From assembly GCA_026129305.1 (NCBI GenBank), contig JAHCII010000002.1, positions 100,786 to 164,785 on the forward strand: a DNA stretch of 64,000 nucleotides, given 5' to 3'. Positions within the stretch are counted from its first letter, which is position 1. Every line of letters begins with the position of its first letter. The position numbers were made by a program, and so were the translations under genes. Positions 6,745 through 13,684 of this stretch are shown one piece after another. Origin of the DNA: Anaerolineales bacterium (GTDB lineage: Bacteria > Chloroflexota > Anaerolineae > Anaerolineales > UBA11579). Under the pieces are notes generated by a model that had not been told where the DNA came from, made no database searches, and saw only the letters and a program-made list of their open reading frames with translations.

Positions 6745-7638
6745 TTAGCTTTTCGCCAGCCAGCGCGCCCGCTCGGCCTTGTCCAGCTTCTCGATGGCGG
6801 CGAGAAGGGCCGGCCGCGGCAGGCGGGCGGCGTGCTGCGCCAGGAAGGCGAGCAGCCGCTGCCGGTCGGCGTCGCCGACGGTGCGCAGCAGCCAGCCAAC
6901 CGCTTTCTGCACGTATTCCTCCGGGTCTTCGGCAAGCATCCCGGCTAGCTTGAGCGCGTCGTCCAGCTCGCCGCGGCGGACGAAGGCGAAGCAGGCCACC
7001 AGCGCGGTGCGCCGCTCGGGCCAGGAGTCCGAGGCGGCCAACTGGTAGAGGACGTCGCGCGGCTTGTCAACCAGCCAGGCGCCGACGATGTGCTGCGCGC
7101 CCAGGTCCACCAGGTCCCAGGTGTTGATGCGCGCGTGGCGGCGCAGATAGAGTTCGTAGAGCGCCTTGCGCCGCGCCTCATCCGTCTTCTTGCCGCGGGC
7201 CGACTTTTCCATGATGCTGACCGCGCCGACGCGGGCCTCACGGATGTTGCTGTCCAGCAGCTTCTCGATCTCTGCCAGGGGCATGTCGCCGTGTGCCTTG
7301 GCCAGCGCGAAGACCTGGCCCATGCGCACGCCGATGAACTCCTTTGCCTGGCCCGGGAAGTAGCGCTCGTAGGCTTGCTGCTGGGCGGGCGAGGCGTGAC
7401 TTTTCAGCTGCATCAGGAAGCCGGCGGCGCTTAGTTCGCTTTGGTTCTCGTCCTTGAAACCCAGGCCGCGTTCGGCCAGCGCTTCTTTGAGGATGCGCAG
7501 TGCCTTGGGCCCCATGCCGTGCAGCTGGGCGATCTCTGCTTCGCTGTGCTGTGTCAACTGCTCCAGGCTGGAGATGCCGGCGGCTTCCAGCGCGCTTTGC
7601 ACCGGGTTGGAGGTTTTGGGGAGCGGCGTGTGAGTCAT
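6745..7638 (-). CDS. HhH-AlkD-like DNA repair protein
   Basis: 297 aa. Residues about 15-60 form a helix-hairpin-helix unit (GISSLEQLTQHS...LHGMGPKALRILKEAL) like the RNAP alpha C-terminal or DNA-binding HhH. Residues about 70-290 match the DNA alkylation repair (AlkD, HEAT-like) family: YFPGQAKEFIGVRMGQVF, SNIREARVGAVSIM, NTWDLVDLGAQHIVGAWL, SWPERRTALVACFAF. AlkD proteins are glycosylases excising bulky or N3/N7-alkylated bases; the W/D/R residues lining the HEAT groove appear in these motifs. The -10 TACAAT at 7650-7645 is 6 nt before the ATG, so the mRNA is probably leaderless. A fragment of its 5' end recurs at 9508-9561. Confidence 0.8.
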   Translation of the reverse strand: MTHTPLPKTSNPVQSALEAAGISSLEQLTQHSEAEIAQLHGMGPKALRILKEALAERGLGFKDENQSELSAAGFLMQLKSHASPAQQQAYERYFPGQAKEFIGVRMGQVFALAKAHGDMPLAEIEKLLDSNIREARVGAVSIMEKSARGKKTDEARRKALYELYLRRHARINTWDLVDLGAQHIVGAWLVDKPRDVLYQLAASDSWPERRTALVACFAFVRRGELDDALKLAGMLAEDPEEYVQKAVGWLLRTVGDADRQRLLAFLAQHAARLPRPALLAAIEKLDKAERARWLAKS

Positions 7639-7644
7639 GAATTA

Positions 7645-7650
7645 ATTGTA
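7645..7650 (-). promoter_or_regulatory. -10 hexamer TACAAT of the alkD-like gene
   Basis: TACAAT followed by exactly 6 nt and ATG on the minus strand. No clear -35. Confidence 0.5.
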
Positions 7651-7681
7651 GCTGGTTGCCATCTGGTAGTTGGCTTGGAGT

Positions 7682-7726
7682 GCTTCGTCGTACTTGCTTC
7701 GCAAGTACTTCTCGCAATGACGAAGG
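7682..7726 (-). repeat. interspersed repeat, family C
   Basis: CGTCATTGCGAG...GACGAAGC ends with a GTACTTGCGAAGCAAGTAC palindromic core on the minus strand. Similar to 9632-9675. Confidence 0.75.
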
Positions 7727-7731
7727 GTGCG

Positions 7732-8958
7732 TCAGAGCGCGGCGGCTTTGGCGCGCAGCACTGCACGCTGGTGCTGGTTGGTCGCCAGGCCGGCGGCGGT
7801 GAGCAGCTCGGAGCGAGCCTCTTCGGTGCGGCCGAGCCGGGCCAGCAGTTCGCCGCGCACGCTCGGCAGCAGGTACGACCCACGCAGCTGTCCTTCCGCC
7901 GACAGCCGGTCGACGATGCGCAGCGCATGCGCGGGGCCGCTCGCCATCGAGACTGCCACAGCCCGGTTCAGCTCGACCACGGGGCTGGGGGCCAGCTGGC
8001 CGAGCGCCTCGTAGAGCAGCACGATGCGTTCCCAATCGGTCTCTTCGATGCTGGGCGCGATGGCGTGGCATTCGGCGATGGCCGCCTGCAGCGCATAGTT
8101 TCCGCGGCCGCGACCCGCGGCATCCGCCCGCTTGAGCGCCGCGCGTCCGCGCTCGATCTGGGCGCGGTCCCAGCGCGATCGATCCTGGTCGCTGAGCAGG
8201 ATCGGGGCGCCGTCCCGGGCGACTCGCGCCGCGAAGCGGGAGGCTTGGAACTCCATCAGCGCGACCAGGCCGTGCACTTCCGGTTCGCTCGGCAGCAGGC
8301 CGGCCAGCACGCGTCCCAGGCGCAGCGCCTCGTTGGCGATCTCACTGCGCATCCAGCGGTCGCCCGAGGTGGCCGCGTAGCCCTCGGTGAAGAGCAGGTA
8401 CACCACACCGAGCACGGCGCCGAGCCGAGAGGCCCACTCGCTCGGGTCGGGCGCCTCGAAGGGCACCTGCGCCGCGGAGAGGGTCTTCTTGGCTCGGACG
8501 ATGCGCTGCTGCACGGTGGCGATCGGCACCAGGAGCAGGCGGGCGATCTCCCCGGTGGTCAGGCCCGCCACGACGCGCAGGGTCAGGGCGACCTGCGATT
8601 CAGGCGAGAGCACGGGGTGGCAGGCGGTGAACACGAGTCGTACGACGTCATCATCGATCGGCTGCCATTCGTCTTCGCTGGTCTGCGACAGGTCGTGGGC
8701 GATGGCGCGGTAGCGCTGGTCAAGACCTTCCCGCCGGCGCCAGCCGTCGATCGCCTTGCGTTTGGCGACGGCCGTGAGCCAGGCGCCCGCGTTCCGCGGG
8801 ACGCCTGACCCCGGCCATTGGGTCAGCGCAGCGACGAGCGCCTCTTGAGCGAGGTCCTCGGCCAGGCCCACGTCGCCGGTCATCTTGGCGAGCGTCGCCA
8901 CGATGCGGGCGCTCTCGATGCGCCAGACGGCGTCGACCGTGCGCTGTATGTGAGTCAC
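7732..8958 (-). CDS. ECF42-type RNA polymerase sigma factor with C-terminal TPR-like domain
   Basis: 408 aa. Sigma2 region: IVATLAKMTGDVGLAEDLAQEALVAAL; sigma4 region: LTTGEIARLLLVPIATVQQRIVRAKKTL. It is followed by a long helical extension (VYLLFTEGYAATSG, MEFQASRFAARV, DWERIVLLYEAL, SPVVELNRAVAVSM), as in the ECF42 group where a TPR-like C-terminal domain is required for activity. Start is GTG at 8958. The DGPF-domain gene 24 nt upstream is the expected ECF42 partner and probable target operon member. No anti-sigma gene is seen, in agreement with this group. Confidence 0.85.
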   Translation of the reverse strand: MTHIQRTVDAVWRIESARIVATLAKMTGDVGLAEDLAQEALVAALTQWPGSGVPRNAGAWLTAVAKRKAIDGWRRREGLDQRYRAIAHDLSQTSEDEWQPIDDDVVRLVFTACHPVLSPESQVALTLRVVAGLTTGEIARLLLVPIATVQQRIVRAKKTLSAAQVPFEAPDPSEWASRLGAVLGVVYLLFTEGYAATSGDRWMRSEIANEALRLGRVLAGLLPSEPEVHGLVALMEFQASRFAARVARDGAPILLSDQDRSRWDRAQIERGRAALKRADAAGRGRGNYALQAAIAECHAIAPSIEETDWERIVLLYEALGQLAPSPVVELNRAVAVSMASGPAHALRIVDRLSAEGQLRGSYLLPSVRGELLARLGRTEEARSELLTAAGLATNQHQRAVLRAKAAAL

Positions 8959-8981
8959 GATGTCACCGGGTAGCGGCCGTC

Positions 8982-9401
8982 TCAGCCGCCGTCGCCACGG
9001 CGCTCCGCTCCCTTTTTGACGTATTCGTTGTCGGCGTGGTCGGCGAAGGCCTCCTCATGGCTTGGGATGCGGCGCACCTCGAGCTTGGAGCCCGGCCCAA
9101 GGGGAGCGCGACTGGCCCACTCGATGGCTTCCTCTTTGCTCGAGACCTCGAGGATCCAGAACCCGTTGAACAGCTCGTGCGTCTCGCCGTAGGGGCCGTC
9201 GGTCACGATCGGCTTCTCGCCGGCGAAATCGACGACGAACCCCTCGGTTGCCGGTGCCAGGCCTTCTGCGCTGGCGAACACGCCCGCCTTGATCAGCGCC
9301 TCGTTGTAGGCGCCCATGGCGTTGATGATCTCTTCAAAGTCAACCTTCTGGCTGGCTTCGAAGGCCTCCTGGGTGTCGCGCATGATCAGCATGTACTTCA
9401 T
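8982..9401 (-). CDS. DGPF/YCII-domain protein, ECF42 partner
   Basis: 139 aa starting MKYMLIMRDTQEAF with an AAAGGAG Shine-Dalgarno. The DGPF signature is present as VTDGPYGETHELFNGFWILEV-type sequence near residues 65-85, in a YCII-like alpha-beta fold. These proteins accompany ECF42 sigma factors; their biochemical role is unknown. It lies upstream of the sigma gene on the same strand (24-nt gap), so the two are likely one operon. Confidence 0.85.
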   Translation of the reverse strand: MKYMLIMRDTQEAFEASQKVDFEEIINAMGAYNEALIKAGVFASAEGLAPATEGFVVDFAGEKPIVTDGPYGETHELFNGFWILEVSSKEEAIEWASRAPLGPGSKLEVRRIPSHEEAFADHADNEYVKKGAERRGDGG

Positions 9402-9507
9402 AGTAGTTCTCCTTTCGTGCGAGGCCGCCCGTTGCGTCCTCCTACTATGACGTCGAACGGGATCGCCTCGAATCGACATCGTAGCCCGGAATTCTTTTTC
9501 AGGGCAC

Positions 9508-9561
9508 GGCGGCCTTCAGCGCGCTTTGCGCCGGGTTGGAGGTTTTGGGGATTGATTGTAG
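9508..9561 (-). pseudogene. fragment of the alkD-like gene 5' end
   Basis: Repeats the first 13-14 codons and promoter region of the gene at 6745-7638 (compare 7580-7651). The piece bearing the start codon is deleted, so no protein can be made. The -10-like TACAAT remains at 9560-9555. A family C repeat lies on the same side in both copies, suggesting one duplicated block. Confidence 0.7.
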
Positions 9562-9586
9562 CGGGTGCGATCGAGTGACTTTGGTA

Positions 9587-9616
9587 GTGGGGGCGAGGCA
9601 TGCCTCGCCCCTACGC
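9587..9616. repeat. palindromic repeat, family A
   Basis: GGGGGCGAGGCATGCCTCGCCCC palindrome bounded by GTG and TACGC. It sits inside the duplicated alkD 5' block. Confidence 0.8.
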
Positions 9617-9631
9617 GTGGCCTGTAGATTA

Positions 9632-9675
9632 CTTCGTCGCACTTGCTTCGCAAGTATTTCTCGCAATGACGAAGG
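9632..9675 (-). repeat. interspersed repeat, family C
   Basis: Minus-strand copy, CGTCATTGCGAGAAAT...GCGACGAAGT, with the same TACTTGCGAAGCAAGT-like core as 7682-7726. Confidence 0.75.
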
Positions 9676-9680
9676 CATGC

Positions 9681-10064
9681 TCAGCGCGTGGCCGCCAGCC
9701 AGGCACGGGCCAGCTGGGTCAGGGCCGCCTCGGCAGCCTGGGCCTCGGCCAGGCTGTGGAAGACGACCAGGCCGCGTTCGTTGTTGACCCACTCCAGCAG
9801 GCCGCTGGGGTCGCTGAACTGAAAACCGGCGTCGCCCTCAGCTTTAGCGCCGCGGTGGAAGATGATGCGCACTTTGTCGGCGTCGCGCAGCATCAGGGTG
9901 ATGCGGTCTTCGTCGCCCGGGCCAAAGCTGGGCGCGTTCCACTTGATGCGCTCGTTGAGCGCCGGGTCGGCTGCCAGTAGGGTGCTGCGCAGCCATTCCA
10001 CCACTGGCTTGAGCGGGTGGTCCAGCTCGGCCAGGTAGTCGGCCACGCTGGGCGGTTTAGCCAC
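9681..10064 (-). CDS. DUF1801-domain protein (YdhG/YjhX-like)
   Basis: 127 aa. The DUF1801 pattern is visible: YLAELDHPLKPVVEWLRSTLL, IKWNAPSF, ITLMLRDADKVRIIFHRGAK. The family adopts a frataxin-like fold; role unknown. It overlaps the upstream VOC gene by 8 nt and is transcribed with it. Confidence 0.75.
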   Translation of the reverse strand: MAKPPSVADYLAELDHPLKPVVEWLRSTLLAADPALNERIKWNAPSFGPGDEDRITLMLRDADKVRIIFHRGAKAEGDAGFQFSDPSGLLEWVNNERGLVVFHSLAEAQAAEAALTQLARAWLAATR

Positions 10065-10533
10065 CGGTGTAAGCCGCGTCCAAATCGGCGATGATGATCT
10101 TCTTCATCTTGAGCATGGCGTCGATGGCAGCTTGTTTCCCGGGGCTGTGCGGCTCGGACATCAGCTCGCCCAGGCGGGCGGGGATGATCTGCCAGGAGAA
10201 GCCGAACCTGTCTTTCAGCCAGCCACAGGGCTGCTCTTCACCGCCGTCGGCGGTCAGCGCGGCCCACAGGCGGTCGGTCTCGGCTTGGTCGGTGGTCTCG
10301 ACGAAGATGGAGAAAGCCTCGCCGCCAGCGAACCCATTGAGCACATCCATGGCGCGGAAAGGCTGGCCGTCCAGCTCGAAATGGGCGTTGATCACCTGGC
10401 CCTCGGGCACCGGGCCGCCGGGACCCCAGCGATCGATGCTATGGACCTTGGAGTTCTTGACCAGCGAGGTGTACAACTCGACGGCCTCGGCGGCCCGGCC
10501 GTCAAAAGTGAGGAAGGGGATGACTTTGGACAT
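10057..10533 (-). CDS. VOC-superfamily PhnB-like protein
   Basis: 158 aa. The glyoxalase/bleomycin-resistance fold of the PhnB (3-demethylubiquinone-9 methyltransferase-like) branch is seen: PFLTFDGRAAEAVELYTSLV at the start, FVETTDQAETDRLWAAL in the middle and CGWLKDRFGFSWQIIP at the end. Such proteins are common in small clusters with YCII, DUF1801 and AHSA1 genes, as here. An AAGGAG Shine-Dalgarno precedes ATG 10533. Enzymatic activity cannot be assigned. Confidence 0.8.
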   Translation of the reverse strand: MSKVIPFLTFDGRAAEAVELYTSLVKNSKVHSIDRWGPGGPVPEGQVINAHFELDGQPFRAMDVLNGFAGGEAFSIFVETTDQAETDRLWAALTADGGEEQPCGWLKDRFGFSWQIIPARLGELMSEPHSPGKQAAIDAMLKMKKIIIADLDAAYTGG

Positions 10534-10576
10534 CGTGGCTCCTTATTGGGTCATTGGTAAAAGTACTTACCGGTTA

Positions 10577-11083
10577 CTAGCGAATGCCATCGCTCAACTT
10601 ATCGAGCGACTGGTGCATGCCGGCGTACGAGAACACCGCTTGGATTCCCACGTCCCAGTCGTATTCGGTGATGGTGATCTCGGTCACATCGGGGCGCAAG
10701 GCTTTGAACTCGATGCGAGTGCGGATGACGGCGGGGAAATCCGCCGGCATGCCCACGGAGGTCGGGTCCACGGGATTGCCCTCGGCGTCGGAGAGGCTCA
10801 TGGTGAATTCCAGCTCCTGGTGCGGCACGATCTTCTGGTAGCTGCCGCTGGTGTAGTGGACCATGCCGCCGTCTTCCGGCGGGGCCTGCATGGCGAAGAC
10901 GAAGCGGCCGCCCTCGCGCAGGTCCACCTGGGCGGAGGGCGCCGTGTAGCGGCTTGGCCCCCACCAGCGCACGACGAAGTTGGGGTCGGTCCAGGCCTGC
11001 CAGACCAGTTCCACCGGCGCGGCGAAGATGCGGCGCACGATGATGTCGGCCTTGGGCGGTTTGGCTTGCGGGTCTTGGCTCAT
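10577..11083 (-). CDS. AHSA1/SRPBCC-domain protein
   Basis: 168 aa. START-like fold with the family pattern IIVRRIFAAPVELVWQAWTDP at the N-terminus, VRWWGPSRYTAP, and EFTMSLSDAEGNPVDP. AHSA1-type SRPBCC proteins bind hydrophobic ligands or act on small toxic compounds and typically follow an ArsR regulator, as here: the ArsR stop overlaps its ATG by 4 nt (ATGA). The pair is probably co-transcribed and controlled by the ArsR operators at 11427-11450. Confidence 0.85.
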   Translation of the reverse strand: MSQDPQAKPPKADIIVRRIFAAPVELVWQAWTDPNFVVRWWGPSRYTAPSAQVDLREGGRFVFAMQAPPEDGGMVHYTSGSYQKIVPHQELEFTMSLSDAEGNPVDPTSVGMPADFPAVIRTRIEFKALRPDVTEITITEYDWDVGIQAVFSYAGMHQSLDKLSDGIR

Positions 11084-11406
11084 GGCTTGTCCTTGGGTTT
11101 GGCTTGGATTTCGTTGAGCAGGGCGTCGAGCACGTCGAGGCGTTCGCCCCAGCTGGGCCGCAGGCGCTGCAGCCAGCTTTCCAGCTGGCGCAGCGGCTCG
11201 GCCTGCAGGTAATAGAGCCGCTGCTGGGCGGCGGGGCGGCGGTCCACCAGGCCGGCTTCGGCCAGCACGCGCAGGTGTTTGGAGACCTGCGGCTGGCGCA
11301 GGCGCAGCCGGGCGGCGATCTCGCCCACTGGCTGCGGGCGTTCGCTGAGTAGCTCAACGATGCGCAGGCGGTTGGGTTCTGCCAAGGCGCTGAATGTTTT
11401 GTACAT
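11080..11406 (-). CDS. ArsR-family transcriptional repressor
   Basis: 108 aa, winged helix: FSALAEPNRLRIVELLSE, VGEIAARLRLRQPQVSKHLRVL, AGLVDRRPAAQQRLYYL. No CxC metal site is seen, so this is the AHSA1-linked type and not a metal sensor. I start at ATG 11406 because a TTGACA/TATATT promoter ends 6 nt before it; the upstream in-frame codon at 11442 would precede the transcription start. It is coupled to the SRPBCC gene by ATGA. Confidence 0.85.
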   Translation of the reverse strand: MYKTFSALAEPNRLRIVELLSERPQPVGEIAARLRLRQPQVSKHLRVLAEAGLVDRRPAAQQRLYYLQAEPLRQLESWLQRLRPSWGERLDVLDALLNEIQAKPKDKP

Positions 11407-11412
11407 GGGTCG

Positions 11413-11450
11413 AATATACCCTAAAGGGAATATTCCTGTCAAGGAATATT
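11413..11450 (-). promoter_or_regulatory. ArsR promoter with operator repeats
   Basis: Minus strand: TTGACA at 11442-11437, 18-nt spacer, TATATT at 11418-11413, then 6 nt to the ATG. The perfect palindrome GGAATATTCC (11427-11436) lies in the spacer and GGAATATT recurs at 11443-11450, 16 nt away: likely ArsR binding sites. Confidence 0.7.
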
Positions 11451-11887
11451 TATGCGTTGGGTTCGAGGACGATCACCGGGATAGTACGCTGCGTTTTGGC
11501 CTGGTAGTTCTCGTATTCGGGCCAGATGCTGACCATCAGCGCCCAGAGCCGCTCGCGCTCGGCGCTTTGCGCTTCGCGGGCGGTGGCGCTGAACTGCTCG
11601 GCGCCGACCTGCACCTGCACGGCCGGGTCGCGGCGCAGGTTGAGATACCAGTTGGGGTGCTGCGGGTGCCCGCCGCGCGAGGCGACGATCACATAGCGCT
11701 CCGCATCTTCGCCGTAGATCAGGGCGGTGCGAAAGAGCTTGCCGGACACTCGGCCGCGGGTGGTCAGCAGCAGCGTGTTGGCGCCGCTCCAGCGATGGCC
11801 TTTGCGCCCGCCGCTCTCGACATAGTCGCGCACATGCTTGTTGACCCAAGGGGTCGGGCTGTCGTGGATGGGTTCAGATCTGCTCAT
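11450..11887 (-). CDS. deazaflavin (F420)-dependent nitroreductase-family protein
   Basis: 145 aa. Ddn/DUF385 pattern: WVNKHVRDYVESGGRKGHRW, LLLTTRGRVSGKLFRTALIYGE, YVIVASRGGHPQHPNWYLNL. Members use F420 or flavins to reduce nitro compounds, quinones or bilins. ATG 11887 is preceded by GAGGTG; an in-frame GTG at 11893 is the alternative. The -10 TATACT is at 11908-11903. It runs toward the ArsR gene but has its own promoter. Confidence 0.8.
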   Translation of the reverse strand: MSRSEPIHDSPTPWVNKHVRDYVESGGRKGHRWSGANTLLLTTRGRVSGKLFRTALIYGEDAERYVIVASRGGHPQHPNWYLNLRRDPAVQVQVGAEQFSATAREAQSAERERLWALMVSIWPEYENYQAKTQRTIPVIVLEPNA

Positions 11888-11936
11888 GCACACCTCGCCG
11901 TCCAGTATACAGAATTATCTCCCTGATTGTATGTAA

Positions 11937-11972
11937 AGATAACTTGACAAAATGTAAAGTTATCTGTATTAT
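11937..11972 (+). promoter_or_regulatory. strong promoter with overlapping inverted repeat
   Basis: TTGACA 11944-11949, 17-nt spacer, TATTAT 11967-11972. The inverted repeat AGATAACTT-N11-AAGTTATCT (11937-11965) covers the -35 and spacer, a likely operator for the XRE protein at 12356. Confidence 0.75.
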
Positions 11973-11993
11973 GTCCGAAAGGAGATTGCTGTG

Positions 11994-12359
11994 ATGAATG
12001 CAAGACAAAAGTTGACTTTGGCCTTTGTGGCCTACATTGTGCTAGTGGTGTTGGCGGTCAGTCTGCGTGATAGCGGGCTGAGCCAGCCGTTGCTGCTGGG
12101 TCTGGCCCTACTGCCGCTGTTGCCGGGGATCTTTGTGGTTCTGGCGGTGCGTGACCAGATCTTGGGCATGGACGAATTGGAGCGCACGATCCAGCTGGAG
12201 GCCCTTTCCCTGGCGTTTGGCGGCATGTTCCTGCTGCTGTTGGCCAGCTCATTGTTGGGTATTGCCGGCCTGGCGCCGATTGACCTGGGCACGGCCCTGA
12301 TCTGCATGGGCGCCCTGTGGGGCGGTGGGCAACTGCTGGCCCGCCGGCGCTACCAATGA
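11994..12359 (+). CDS. four-helix membrane protein of an XRE-regulated pair
   Basis: 121 aa with four predicted membrane helices in two hairpins, and a central RDQILGMDELERTIQLEA loop. This loop with the MDE(L)ER(T)IQ pattern is typical of small DUF-type membrane proteins encoded just before an XRE regulator. GGAGA precedes ATG 11994; GTG 11991 is an alternative. The stop overlaps the regulator's start (ATGA). Function unknown. Confidence 0.7.
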   Translation: MNARQKLTLAFVAYIVLVVLAVSLRDSGLSQPLLLGLALLPLLPGIFVVLAVRDQILGMDELERTIQLEALSLAFGGMFLLLLASSLLGIAGLAPIDLGTALICMGALWGGGQLLARRRYQ

Positions 12360-12556
12360 AGAACCGCCTGAAGGTGCTGCGCGCTGAGCGCGACTGGTCG
12401 CAGGAAGAGCTGGCCCTAAAAGCAGGCGTCTCGCGGCAGACGATCAATGCCATCGAGACCGGCAAGTACAACCCCAGCCTGGACCTGGCCTTTGCCTTGG
12501 CGGCGCTGTTTGAGCTCAAGATCGAAGAGATCTTCTTCCCCCACGCCGCCGAATAG
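12356..12556 (+). CDS. XRE-family (Cro/CI-type) regulator
   Basis: 66 aa, a bare HTH_3 domain: MKNRLKVLRAERDWSQEEL, ALKAGVSRQTINAIETGKYN, PSLDLAFALAALFELKIEEI. It matches the compact regulators found with small membrane proteins across bacteria. It is translationally coupled to the membrane gene and probably represses the operon by binding the AGATAACTT inverted repeat over the promoter. Confidence 0.85.
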   Translation: MKNRLKVLRAERDWSQEELALKAGVSRQTINAIETGKYNPSLDLAFALAALFELKIEEIFFPHAAE

Positions 12557-12568
12557 CTCAGTGCACAA

Positions 12569-12603
12569 GGCCAAATCAGACCCCGCAGGGGTCTGATTTG
12601 GCC
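12569..12603. terminator. long perfect hairpin after the XRE gene
   Basis: 16-bp perfect stem GGCCAAATCAGACCCC with a GCA loop. There is no T-run behind it, so it is either a factor-assisted terminator or an mRNA-stabilising hairpin. Confidence 0.5.
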
Positions 12604-12642
12604 CGTTAAGCAAAACGAGTATCATGTGGGGCGGAGAAGAAC

Positions 12643-13446
12643 ATGTCTTTTGATCAACTCGGAATTCACCTGGGTCCCCTGTATATTCGCTACTATGGCC
12701 TGATCGTGATGGGGGCGGTGGTTGCCGGCGCGGCGCTGGCGGAGTGGCACGCCAAACAGCGCAAGCTGCGCAGTGAGTTTATCTGGGAAAGCTTGCTGTG
12801 GGTGGTCCTGGCTGGGGTGCTGGGCGCCCGCCTATGGCACATTTTCACCCCCTCACCCTCGCTGATCGCCGCCGGCGTGACCACGCAGTATTACCTCACC
12901 CATCCGCTCGACGCGCTGGCCATTTGGCGCGGCGGCTTGGGCATCCCCGGGGCGGTAATCGGCGGTGTGCTGGCCCTCTATATCCAAGCCCGCCGTCGCG
13001 GCGAGCACTTCCCCGCCTGGCTGGACGTGTTCGCCCCGGCCATCGCCCTGGGGCAAGGCTTGGGCCGTTGGGCCAACTTCGTCAACCAGGAGCTGTACGG
13101 CGCGCCCAGCGACCTGCCCTGGGCCATCACCATCGACCCGCCGTACCGTTTGCCCGAATTCGCTGACGTGGCCCGTTACCACCCCATCTTCCTCTATGAG
13201 TCCTTGTGGAGCCTGGCCACGGCGGCTTTACTCATCTGGCTGGGCCGCAAATTCGGTAAGCGCCTGATGGCGGGCGACATTTTCCTGGTCTATCTGATTA
13301 CCTATCCCACCATCCGCATCTTGCTGGACTTCATCCGTCTCGACGCGGCCGAGATCGCTGGCTTCAACGCCAACCAGAGCTTTATGTCCGTGGTGCTGCT
13401 GCTGGCGGCCGGGTGGCTGGCGTGGAGGCATCGCGCGACTGTTTAA
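12643..13446 (+). CDS. lgt: prolipoprotein diacylglyceryl transferase
   Basis: 267 aa, seven-helix integral membrane enzyme moving diacylglycerol from phosphatidylglycerol to the lipobox Cys of prolipoproteins. The family signature GRWANFVNQELYG (RxxNF(I/V)NxE) is near residues 141-153; the YYGLIVMGAV start, GGLGIPGA and HPIFLYESLW segments are also present. A GGAGAAGA Shine-Dalgarno precedes ATG 12643. Several lipoproteins in this window (19655, 36132, 46095, 53164) would be its substrates. Confidence 0.93.
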   Translation: MSFDQLGIHLGPLYIRYYGLIVMGAVVAGAALAEWHAKQRKLRSEFIWESLLWVVLAGVLGARLWHIFTPSPSLIAAGVTTQYYLTHPLDALAIWRGGLGIPGAVIGGVLALYIQARRRGEHFPAWLDVFAPAIALGQGLGRWANFVNQELYGAPSDLPWAITIDPPYRLPEFADVARYHPIFLYESLWSLATAALLIWLGRKFGKRLMAGDIFLVYLITYPTIRILLDFIRLDAAEIAGFNANQSFMSVVLLLAAGWLAWRHRATV

Positions 13447-13684
13447 CAGGCCCCTTCTAACCACAAGAATAGCTTTAAGCCGTAAGCTCTAAGCTCTAAG
13501 CAAGATTCTCTCCGATCGAGCAGTCACGATTGGAGTCGGCCCCACGGGCAATGATCACCCGCTAAGCTTCGTGAAGATCGATACGGTCGCGTGTTTTTAG
13601 CGCTATGAAAGCCCTTCGCTTCGCTCAGGGTGACACGTGGAAGCGTAAAGTCTTTGCTTACAGCTTATGGCCTACGGCTTACAG
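13447..13684. other. intergenic stretch between convergent lgt and leuS
   Basis: No gene seen. It holds imperfect repeats of a GCTTACAGCTTA / TAAGCCGTAAGCTC type near both ends (about 13480-13502 and 13648-13686, in opposite orientation) and one family D repeat at 13605-13636. Confidence 0.6.
13605..13636 (-). repeat. interspersed repeat, family D
   Basis: Minus strand GTGTCACCCTGAGCGAAGCGAAGGGCTTTC; similar copies at 38481, 41045 and, shorter, 31148. Confidence 0.7.
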
